Of a stretch of DNA of 10,501 nucleotides, positions 1 to 7,311 are shown in pieces. The notes beneath the pieces were generated by a model. It did not search any database. It saw only the letters and a program-made list of their open reading frames with translations, and had not been told where the DNA came from. The number at the start of each line of letters is the position of its first letter. Within the stretch, counting starts at the first letter, position 1. Position numbers and translations under genes: made by a program. This stretch comes from Jimgerdemannia flammicorona (Eukaryota > Mucoromycota > Endogonomycetes > Endogonales > Endogonaceae), in the NCBI GenBank assembly GCA_003990745.1, contig RBNI01007249.1:1-10501 (forward strand), written 5' to 3'.

Positions 1-126
1 TTCCTTTAGGATCAAGTGGCTTTTGGCAGGCATATCTCTCGAAGTGTAGTAGGCAGACTTGTCTTTTGCTTTGTATTTCGGAACTGAGGTTTATTCACTC
101 TTGTCTCTGGGGTAATTTATACATTG

Positions 127-148
127 TGGTTGCTATCTGGTTGCTATC
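127..148. repeat. 11-bp tandem duplication
   Basis: Two exact head-to-tail copies of TGGTTGCTATC occupy 127-137 and 138-148. A degenerate echo (TTTGCTATCTATGG) follows at about 163-176. It lies just upstream of the palindromic 18-bp repeat. No function is evident; replication slippage is the simple explanation. Confidence 0.7.
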
Positions 149-186
149 TGGCTAACTATAGATTTGCTATCTATGGTGTATTTGGG

Positions 187-240
187 TGGACAGTCACTGT
201 CCAGTGGACAGCCACTGTCCAGGGGACAGCTACTGTTCAC
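187..240. repeat. Three tandem 18-bp palindromic units
   Basis: Three contiguous 18-bp units occupy 187-204, 205-222 and 223-240. Units 1 and 2 differ at one position (a T/C transition); unit 3 is more diverged. Each unit is itself an inverted repeat: arms TGGACAG and CTGTCCA around a 3-base centre (TCA or CCA). The block could therefore form alternative hairpins. The surrounding AT-rich DNA shows no gene using it. It may be a minisatellite or a remnant of a mobile-element terminus; the sequence does not decide. Confidence 0.8.
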
Positions 241-789
241 ATTATTCCCTTCTTTGGCTATCTGGTTATTTATACATTTTTCTGCAGCAATGGTTGCTGG
301 TTACTATGCTATGCTAATGTTCACATCACCTGGTTAGGTTTTGATATTGCTACGTTTCGTGGTTTGTCACAATAGTAATATCTTGGCTGAGATAAATCTT
401 CTAATATAGACAATCTCAGCAATTTGAGTATTTTCTATAATTGCAATATCCTATTGCTCAAAAATGTATTTCTTTGTTATTGACTTTTTACTGTCTTGGA
501 AATCAGTATCTACCCTTATTATAAGTTGAAAGAAGGGTGGCTAAGAGCTGTACTTCTGTTCAGGTGAAGTAATCTTATCTATTGGTTAATCTTTTCAACA
601 TTGTAGTGGTTTCTTGAAAGATAATTATCTGTATAATTATAATTAGAGATTCTGATCTATAGTATCTCTATCTTTCATACTTATTCAATAGGTAACACTG
701 ATAGCAGTAGTTTCAGGAAGAGCAGAAGACCTTTTGATACTAATATCTTTCTAGCTAAAAGATTCTTTTCTGATATATTTCTCATTTTG
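241..789. other. AT-rich stretch with no recognisable gene
   Basis: This stretch is AT-rich with many stops in every frame. I see no motif, RNA gene or mobile-element end. The minus-strand frame described at 790-1690 may continue weakly into about 715-789, but stops become frequent there. I treat the stretch as decayed intergenic or repeat DNA. Confidence 0.5.
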
Positions 790-1690
790 GAGCAATAGTA
801 ACTATGCTTGATCTTTCTTCAGTATTTCAAGGGTCATCATCTTCTAGTAATATCTAGTAGAAGTTATTTTAAGAGATAAGTTCAGAGAGTTCCTTCTGTT
901 TGGAGATTTCTTATTTAGAGGTTTCTTTATCAGCTATTTCTTGACTCCAGATTGCTTGTACTTCTACAGCTTTAGTTGTAGATATCTTCAGAGAGTAGTT
1001 GCATTTCTTCTTCCTTTTTTTACACTCAGAGCAGACTATATTAGGTGAATTCCTTGTTCTAATAATTTTGGAGAAATGTTCAGAGTATTTGTGTCTTTTG
1101 AGATAGGTGAGACATCCTCTAGCTTATTCTACAATGGCTCTAATTATGATGAGAATAATATCTTTAGCCCATACATTATCTTCTGGTCTGTCATCTACTA
1201 GATTGATTTGTGAGTTAAGTTTGAGATCATTTCCATCTTTAGATTCTTCTTCTTTCTCTATAGTAGATTCTTCACTATTGATATATATTTTCTAGATAGT
1301 GATCTTCTTCTTCTGCTTTAATTACTTATAGCTGATTATTTTAATTCTATATTTCTTTCTTCTGTAGCCAAATCTGAGCACCTATTAGTCAATACTAATG
1401 ACTGTATTCATTTCCTTCATTTAGTTAGTACTAAGGATCATATTATAGCTAATAGTTTCAGTAATAATAGCTTTTGGAATAGAGAACTGAATATGTCTAA
1501 AAGAGATAGTGATGTTTTATATTTCTCCAAAGAGTTGAGTTCAGACTTTATCTGCTACTATAATGCTGAGATTAGATAGTCTATCAATGAGCTATTAGAG
1601 AGTATCTAAAAATTGCTTAGAAATGATACAGATAGCTGCTTCTATTTCAATGAGGATTTTTGTCTTCTGTTCTCTAATATCTCTATACAA
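790..1690 (-). pseudogene. Heavily decayed ORF relic with Cys-rich (Zn-cluster-like) motif
   Basis: Reading the minus strand with codons at 1678-1676 and every third base gives stretches of protein-like sequence with lysine- and glutamate-rich character, broken by about fifteen stops and with no length-changing shift that I could see. At 1033-1001 it shows C-x2-C-x6-C with a basic spacer (CSECKKRKKKC), the spacing of one half of a fungal Zn2Cys6 cluster. About 20 codons upstream a second cysteine-containing block has tyrosines where further cysteines might be expected, which a single G-to-A change would explain. The frame runs without interruption to 1690, where the retrotransposon repeat begins, so the element may have truncated it. 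Similar Cys-rich proteins occur both as transcription factors and as repeat-encoded proteins in basidiomycetes. I cannot assign the family. Confidence 0.4.
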
Positions 1691-1901
1691 TGTAACAGTG
1701 ACCTCAGAATGATGACATCAGCACAGGAGATAGCCTTTCCTTGCAAGCCACTAGATCAGAGCATGAGAAGATCATACGGCATACAAGATGAGCAATGATG
1801 ACCAACTGTGAGTCATTGTGACCACAGTACAAGCATCCTGAAGAATATAAAAAGGATCAAGGAACCACAGTAGCAGCAACCAACAAGAACCACCAATCCC
1901 A
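1691..1901 (+). repeat. Left 211-bp terminal direct repeat (5' LTR, or its 5' part)
   Basis: It begins TGTAACAG and ends CAATCCCA (TG...CA, as expected for an LTR), and matches 8868-9078 over its whole length without gaps. By eye there are 10 differences, all transitions (about 95% identity). It carries TATAAAAA at 1846-1853 and three bZIP-type half-palindromes: TGACCTCA (1699-1706), TGACATCA (1713-1720) and TGAGTCA (1809-1815). Unlike the module at 2762-3165 it has no AATAAA. The similarity to the right copy ends at 1901/1902. What follows on the left (ORF at 1931) differs from what follows on the right, so the repeat end is defined only by this pair. Confidence 0.85.
1846..1853 (+). promoter_or_regulatory. 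TATA box in left terminal repeat
   Basis: TATAAAAA lies 155 bp into the repeat and is identical in the right copy. A start site would be expected some tens of bases downstream, ahead of the ORF that begins at 1931. This would be the promoter of the full-length transcript if the 211-bp repeat is the LTR. No transcript evidence is available. Confidence 0.55.
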
Positions 1902-1930
1902 AAATAGCTCAAAGACTTACTACAAATGAA

Positions 1931-2755
1931 ATGTCTGCCACCCACCAAACCTCAAGGTCAAGGAACCACCAAGGTATCTCAGTCAAGGAAAGGATGTTCC
2001 AAGACATCAGAAGAGCCATGAGGACCTGCTCAAGAAGGACTCCTAGTGTCTACATGGGCACTGCAGACCCTTATTACTTCATTCTCTATTACTGTGAAAT
2101 AGAAACAAGAATCACCATTGCTACCAAATGCCTCCAAATGTGGTAGGAGTACGAAATAGGAAACCTCCTCTGCCAGGAGTTCCCACAGGCCAGCACCCAA
2201 GAGCTACAAGATACCACTTCCATGGATATATGTGAAACGAGGACAGCTAAGAAGATCCATCAGATCTTCAGGTATGCACTATGGTCGATCCCCAACTTGG
2301 AGTATGTTAGAGTCTCAGATTTCAGAGATCTGTCATCCCACCATATCAATGCACTAGAAGCCAGGGTGGCTATAGAAGCCCAGTCCACTATTACCCTCAA
2401 CAGTGAAGAAGTAGAAGACTTCTGACACCCCATCCTCCAGGACAATCCAGACCAATTCCTACAAGGATTGATCTCAGTATTCCAAGGCCCAAGCATCTAG
2501 GTTAGATCTCTCCAAGACCCCACATTTGTTCCTTATTTTGTGGAGGAGAACCTCATAGACTAGAGAGCTCCAGACCTTGTTTCTGATTTTCCCACCACAG
2601 CCAAATGTGATGACATCATCAGTGATGACATCATCCCATGCGACATATCCGAAGTACACGAAACGCGTGACCTGCATGATGAATTCGTGGATCTCATCTC
2701 CTTCAGTGATGATGATGATGATGAAGCCCCCATGGTCCTGAACTTTCTGCTCTAA
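1931..2755 (+). pseudogene. Decayed 275-codon ORF upstream of gag, unknown family
   Basis: One reading frame spans ATG 1931 to TAA 2753-2755 with four internal stops: TAG 2144, TGA 2423, TAG 2498, TAG 2561. Four stops in 275 codons is far fewer than chance predicts (about one in 21) and similar to the density in the neighbouring gag-pol, so this was probably a real coding sequence. I do not recognise the product. Its N-terminal third is basic and Ser/Arg-rich. The middle (about residues 98-165) looks like a folded, Leu/Ile-containing domain. The C-terminal part is acidic, with a five-Asp run at about 2706-2720 encoded by GAT repeats. It starts 29 bp after the left repeat and ends 6 bp before the 35-bp tandem repeats. 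It could be an accessory ORF, an ORF within a very long LTR, or part of an older element. I see no Gag, Pol, envelope or chromodomain motif. Confidence 0.5.
2608..2637. repeat. 15-bp tandem duplication inside the upstream ORF
   Basis: GATGACATCATC occurs twice at 15-bp spacing and is read in frame as Asp-Asp-Ile-Ile each time. Each copy holds the 8-mer TGACATCA, which is also present in both terminal repeats. Coding drift is the simple explanation; a shared bZIP site is possible but unproven. Confidence 0.6.
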
Positions 2756-2761
2756 GTTCTT

Positions 2762-2858
2762 TGTTACACTGGATAATGCCAACACCGGTATTCTTATGTA
2801 ACACTGGATAATGCCAGTACCGGTATTCTCATGTGATACTAAATAATGCCAGCCCTGG
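2762..2858. repeat. 35-bp tandem repeat, about 2.8 copies
   Basis: Units begin at 2762, 2797 and 2832 with TGTTACACTGG, TGTAACACTGG and TGTGATACTAA. Each contains ATAATGCC, and the first two continue to a CCGGTATTCT block. Units 1 and 2 are nearly identical; unit 3 is partial and diverged. TGTTACA at 2762-2768 is the exact reverse complement of the first seven bases of the terminal repeat (TGTAACA). Tandem arrays like this occur in LTR U3 enhancer regions, and here it sits just upstream of a TATA box. Confidence 0.8.
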
Positions 2859-2928
2859 AACTTGGTAGTTTTAGTTATTGAAATTTATATTTAGCTTTAT
2901 ATTTTAGCAACTATTGAATTATATTTTG

Positions 2929-2961
2929 TATAAATACCCCTCTTATTTCCTCTGAAATAAA
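2929..2961 (+). promoter_or_regulatory. TATA box plus AATAAA pair
   Basis: TATAAATA (2929-2936) is followed 19 bp later by AATAAA (2956-2961). This close pairing is typical of a compact LTR, where the start site and the polyadenylation signal surround a short R region. It would drive gag-pol. The assignment rests on motif and spacing only. Confidence 0.55.
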
Positions 2962-3285
2962 GTCAGTTTCGGTTTCACTTACACACACTTCCTTGCAAGC
3001 AATCTAAGAGATAACAAGATAGTTAAAGATAAGAAGTTTGAGGACTATAAGACCTTGGGAAGGCACTCCAATAAGAACTTGCTTATAACAACTTAAGTTA
3101 GTCTAAGAGATACACCTTGAAGAGAATCTAGCATATTTGAAGAACTCAGCGACCACTACATGACAACTTAGTGCCCATTGGCTGGTGATTTAAGATGAAT
3201 CCCTCACTTTCTAGCTGAAAAATGAACAATCCCCACAACAACTACCCTGACTACAAGAGTCACCCCTGCAAGAATTCAAGATAAG

Positions 3286-4548
3286 ATGGAAATGTATCCC
3301 CCCACATTCTATGGATATACTACTGAAGAGTCAATCCTGACCTTCATTGAAGACTTTGAACAATTCACTACCATATGAGCCCTATGTGTGGATACTCAAT
3401 TGGCCCTTCTACCAGTTAGCCTCAGAGGACCTGCCAGAGACAAGTTCAATGCAGCCACCATTGCTGGTGCTGATGCAGTCAAACTTGCCAACATGAAGGT
3501 CTTCCTCAGAACAATATATTATACCAAAGAGATCAAGCAAGCTCTCAAGGATCAACTCAATACTATCTGCCAGGGACTTAGTGAAGATCCCAACTCATTC
3601 TATACCCGAATCTGCCACCAGATTGTCTTGGCTGACTATGATGACTGCCTCAAGGAACAAATAGCAGATTCAACCTTCCTCAAAGGAGTTCACTCTGAAA
3701 TTGCCCTAGCAATCTGGTCTACCCCAGCTGCACTGACCCTTGATCAGAAAGTGGTCTTTGCACAGAGATATTGGACTACCAGACACTCTGCCAAACACTC
3801 AATGGAGAAAATAACTGGTATCAAGATAGAGCCATCAAAGCCAACTAGTATCTTACCTGCCACAGTTATAAACAGACAACCAACCTCATCTACCCCCAAG
3901 ACAGCCAAAGCTGATCCAGTGGAAGAACTTGCCAAGCAGTTTGCTGAGATGACTGCACACCTTGGTGATGTTGTTAGAGAAGTCTGAAGTGCCAACAGGA
4001 GACCAGTATAGAGATTTGCAGCTGCTACAGAAGAATGCAATAACATCACATACTTCAGATGTGGAGAAGAAGGCCACTATGCAAAGAATTGCATAATCAA
4101 AACAAGATGCAAAGCCCAACCAAGTAATGCTAGCAGAACTAGAGAACAAACCAATGCAGTAGTCATTGAGGAGATTGGTGACACTGATGATGAAGAATAC
4201 TATGAGGAGCTTGAATTCTACCCTGTTACTGAAGGTACCAGAACCTGGTCCAAGCCCTATGACAAGAAGAGTAACAGCAAGCCAGTTGGAAGACCAAAGA
4301 AGACCCCAGCTGTCACTATTCAAAGCAAGACCCAACCTGAGGAGATTGATCAAGACATAGAGTTAGATGAAGCTGCCCACCAAATTATTGAAGGCACTAC
4401 TCCAGTCTCAGGAGAAAGTGAAAGCAAGAAGGAACAGAAGCTGCACAAGACCAAGATCCACTAGTATGACATCTACAAGGACCTCAAGGAACAGAAGGTC
4501 AATGCCACTTTTGGACAGCTAGCTGAAGTCTCTGCCTTCAGACAGCAG
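3286..4548 (+). pseudogene. gag: Gag (capsid/nucleocapsid) region, broken
   Basis: This would be the structural protein that assembles around element RNA. I begin it at ATG 3286 in frame 1; the frame is closed by TGA at 3223 and 3196, so the start is uncertain and could lie further upstream if those stops are also mutations. The capsid-like part (about 3290-3800) is rich in Leu, Ala and aromatic residues, and resembles Ty3/gypsy Gag of basidiomycete elements. A zinc knuckle lies at 4051-4092 with the C-x2-C-x4-H-x4-C layout, but the first Cys codon is TAC (Tyr), a one-base G-to-A lesion. An acidic, Lys-rich linker follows. In-frame stops occur at 3376 (TGA), 3985 (TGA), 4009 (TAG) and 4462 (TAG). 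The frame continues without a shift into the protease, so Gag and Pol were probably one polyprotein, as in Tf1/Tf2-like elements. Confidence 0.78.
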
Positions 4549-5013
4549 TTGAGAGTAGGACTTGTAACTACTGCTAAGAATCAAGAGTACAAGATTGTAG
4601 AAGCTCATAATGCACAAGAAGAATCTGAGAACTCAGGTGAAGAATCTGAAGACCAGTGCAAGACATCAGCCTATACCCCCTGCCAGATTGAAGACTGTAT
4701 CTTTGATGCCATCATTGATACTGGTGCTGGAGGATGCCTTATGAGCAAGAAGGCAATCAACTGCCTAGGTTGGGATATTGAAGAGTCCACCAAGATGGTC
4801 TATATCACAGCAGATGGTATACGAGCTACCCTCTTTGGCAAAATCCGAGAAGTCCCCATCAAGATAGGAGGAGCTACCATCCCAGTAGACATGATTGTTA
4901 CAAGCATCACCAACTATGACATCCTCATTGGCAACCAATGGCTTCACAAGGCCAGGGCCATCATTGACCTCAATGCCCAGAAGATGCAGATCAACTACAG
5001 AGGAAGAAAGGTA
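4549..5013 (+). pseudogene. Retroviral-type aspartic protease domain
   Basis: This domain cleaves the Gag-Pol polyprotein as a homodimer. The catalytic DTGA motif is at 4717-4728, preceded by hydrophobic residues (FDAII), and the matching psi-psi-Gly element (ILIG) is at 4921-4932. The roughly 70-residue spacing is usual for retropepsins. An acidic Glu/Ser-rich linker (about 4590-4660) separates it from the Gag knuckle. This is an open stretch between the stop at 4462 and TGA at 5014, and no active-site lesion is visible. It has no start codon of its own and is part of the gag-pol frame. Confidence 0.8.
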
Positions 5014-5016
5014 TGA

Positions 5017-5376
5017 GTCTCTATTAATGTCCACAAAGGAGTCCTACCAGACATAGAGGAAGAAGATGAAGAAGACACAGAGGTCTTCATGCACTTGGTG
5101 AACAAGAACAAGAACAAGACACCCAAGTTCACAGATGAGCAGTAGTACAACAAGATCATCAATGGCTATGCCCCTTAAGGAAGATGCCCCCATGGTACTA
5201 GGATATACTGCTCTGAACACCTGAATGACTACTGGTCCTGTATCAGTGAAGTCAGGAAAATCTACTAACAGAAATATGAGCAAGAAGCTGCCAAAGCAAA
5301 AAGGAAAGCTGAAGAAGATGACCAACTCCCAGAGCTTCAAGCTGACAGTGACGATGAGGAGGAATAAGAATCAGAC
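5017..5376 (+). pseudogene. Charged linker between protease and dUTPase
   Basis: This is in the same frame as the protease and dUTPase but has five stops in about 120 codons: TGA 5014, TAG 5143, TAA 5176, TAA 5266 and TAA 5365. It is strongly acidic near 5050-5080 and 5310-5364, with a Lys/Asn run (AAC AAG repeats) at about 5101-5118. I recognise no domain. The uncharged middle (about 5179-5265) contains several Cys and Trp residues, so a small lost domain cannot be excluded. The high stop density suggests weak past constraint or strong mutation here. Confidence 0.5.
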
Positions 5377-5793
5377 ATCACCCTCAAGGTCAAGAAGTTT
5401 CACCCCAAAGCCAAGATCCCAGAATACAAGACTGAAGGAGCCATAGGAATAGACCTTGCCAGTATTCAAGATGCTACCCTCAAACCACAGACCACCACCC
5501 TACTTGGCACTGGAATTGGAGTCAAGCTGCCAGAAAACTATGCTGGAATTATCAAGACCAGGAGCAGTCTGGCCAAAAGTGAAATCTCAGTTGAAGGAGG
5601 AGTAATTGACCCTGATTACACTGGCAAGATCTTCCTCATAGTCAGAAATCACAACCACACCACCCCCTTTGAAGTCAAGAAGTATGACAGGATTGGCTAG
5701 ATGCTGATCCACAAAATCAAGAAGCCCAAGATCATTGAAGCCATCGAACTCATCAAGACCAAGAGAGGAGAACAAGGCTTTGGATCTACTGGA
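5377..5793 (+). pseudogene. dUTPase domain inside Pol, between protease and RT
   Basis: A trimeric-type dUTPase hydrolyses dUTP to dUMP and pyrophosphate, limiting uracil in newly made DNA. All five family motifs appear in order over about 139 codons, the normal domain length. Motif 1 is GAIGIDLAS (about 5437-5463). Motif 2 is RSSLA (5560-5574). Motif 3 is GVIDPDYTGKI (5599-5631), with the catalytic-type Asp and Tyr present. Motif 4 is RIG-stop-M (5689-5703), where TAG at 5698 stands at the usual Gln, a one-base C-to-T change. Motif 5 is the glycine-rich RGEQGFGSTG (5764-5793). The domain is in the same frame as protease and RT, so it is a built-in polyprotein domain and not a separate host gene. 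Apart from the TAG, the signature residues look intact. Confidence 0.9.
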
Positions 5794-5859
5794 AGAGGAG
5801 CCTATACTACCACCAAGATTACCGAACTTGAGTACAAGAAAGACAAGGACCAGAACAAG

Positions 5860-6828
5860 CACATATATACCATTGGAGAAAACTTCCCTCTGGAGGAACA
5901 ACTTCTCAAGATCCTGCACCAGAATGAAGGAGTACTTGCTACAGACTTTAGAGATATCCACAATCAAGAGCCCAAGTACTACCACGAAGTTGATACTAGT
6001 GATACCAAGCCTATCTACCAGAAAGTCAGACCCATACCACCTGCCTACAGAGAGTGGCTGCGAGCAGAACTCAAGGAAATGGAAGAAGCTGGAATCATCA
6101 AGCAAGCTATCAGCCCCTGGGCCTCACCCATTGTCCTAGCCCCAAAGAAAGAAAGCAAGCCTGGAGAGTTTGCGCCAAGACTCTGCATTGACTACAGGAG
6201 GCTCAATGCCATCACCAAGAAGGATAGACAGCCCTTGCCGAATATTCAAGAAATCCTTACCACCCTTGGAAGTGAAGCCAAATACTACACCACCTTGGAT
6301 CTGTTCTCAGGCTTCCATCAGATTGGTCTCACTCAAGATGCCAGTGAGAAATCAGCCTTCATCACACCTGATGCCACCTATATCTACCTGCGAATGCCAT
6401 TTGGAATATGCAATGCCCCAGCAAGTTTCCAGTGAATGATGAACAGAGTCTTCAGCAATGAGATCGGAAAATGGCTTTTTGTCTATATTGATAATGTGAT
6501 CATCTTCAGCAATACAGCATGAGAACATGTCAATCATATACAGCTAGCCCTCAAGAGGCTCAAGGAGCATGGCCTCTACATCAAGCCCAAGAAATGCAAG
6601 TTTGCAGCTCAAGAAATCGCCTACCTAGGACACCTCATCAACCAAACCAGAATCCACACAGACCCCATGAAGATCGAGGCTGTTGCAGCCTACCTGAGAC
6701 CCAGAACAACTATAGAAGTCCATGCCTTCCTTGGACTGGCCAGCTACTATAGAAGATTCATCAAAAGATACTCCAATATTACAGCACCTATCTACGAGCT
6801 ACTGAAGAAGGAGATCAAATTCAAATAG
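5860..6828 (+). pseudogene. pol: Reverse transcriptase domain
   Basis: This RNA- and DNA-dependent DNA polymerase is recognisable along its length: the YREWLRAELKEMEEAGII-type start (about 6046), SPWASPIVLAPKK (6112-6150), LCIDYRRLN (6181-6207), TLDLFSGFHQI (6292-6324, first catalytic Asp 6298-6300), YLRMPFGICNAPASFQ (6385-6432) and LGHLI (about 6625-6640). The active-site box reads YIDN at 6484-6495 instead of YIDD: GAT has become AAT, which should abolish catalysis. In-frame stops are TGA 6433 (right after ASFQ), TGA 6520 and TAG 6826. The connection region (FLGLASYYRRFI, about 6727-6762) follows in the same frame. The motifs are of Ty3/gypsy type. Confidence 0.93.
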
Positions 6829-7311
6829 ACCAAGGAGCACCAAGAAACCTTCAATGAACTCAAGACCAGGTTGACCCAAGCATCCATCCTCAGAAGACCA
6901 GACTGGAACCTAGAATTCATCCTGCAGACAGATGCAAGTGCTATAGAACTTGGAGCAGTCCTAGCTCAGAAGAAAGATAGACATGAATATGTCATCTCCT
7001 ATACAAGCCAAGGTACCCACAGAGCAGAACAGAACTATGAGTCATGCAAGCTTGAATGCTTAGCAGTAGTTTGGGCAGTAGACAAGTTCTACTACTACCT
7101 AGCTGGGAAATACTTCACTATTCAAACAGATCATTCTGCTCTTGCCTGGCTATTTCACACTCTGAACCCCAAAGGAATATATGACAGATGGATCTACAGG
7201 CTGCAAGAGTATGACTGTACTGTCAAGCACTGCTCAGGAAAGACCAACACCAATGCTGATGCACTCTCGAGGACACCCCGAAACACCCCCATCAAGACCA
7301 TTCAATATGAA
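6829..7311 (+). pseudogene. pol: RNase H domain
   Basis: This domain removes the RNA strand during reverse transcription. It is open from after TAG 6826 to TAA 7312. The four acidic positions are visible: TDAS (Asp 6931-6933), the Glu in YESCKLECLAVVWAV (about 7036-7080), TDHSAL (Asp 7129-7131) and NADALSR (Asp 7258-7260). IELGAVL follows the first Asp, where the usual small residue is Glu, possibly a Gly-to-Glu G-to-A change. The protein-like sequence leaves this frame between about 7265 and 7314 and continues in frame 2 as integrase, so an indel of 1 or 2 bases has probably occurred there. Confidence 0.9.

Larger units (their letters stand above)
2762..3165 (+). other. LTR-like promoter/polyadenylation module before gag
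   Basis: This AT-rich 404-bp stretch has a compact LTR organisation: tandem repeats at the left, TATAAATA at 2929-2936, AATAAA at 2956-2961, and a right end near CATGACA at 3159-3165, about 120 bp before the probable gag start. It could be the promoter-bearing half of a long 5' LTR that starts at 1691, or the 5' LTR of a separate gag-pol element whose 3' partner is lost. No copy of it occurs between the end of pol and the right terminal repeat. A primer-binding site is not convincing: TAGTGCCC at 3169 could be a mutated TGG-starting site, but I cannot match it to a tRNA. Confidence 0.5.

Noticed and set aside
2704..2722. GAT microsatellite
   Set aside because: Short, in frame as an Asp run within the decayed ORF; ordinary low-complexity coding sequence.
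3169..3190. Primer-binding site starting TAGTGCCC or TGGTGATT
   Set aside because: No match to a tRNA 3' end that I can name, and the site requires assuming a mutated TGG or an offset from the LTR end. Left as unproven.
3886..4353. 155-codon minus-strand open stretch (likewise 2474-2785, 5044-5340 and 5587-6105)
   Set aside because: These lie antisense to the Gag, upstream-ORF, linker and dUTPase regions, whose plus-strand frames carry the recognisable motifs or continuous coding character. They arise from the purine-rich plus strand.
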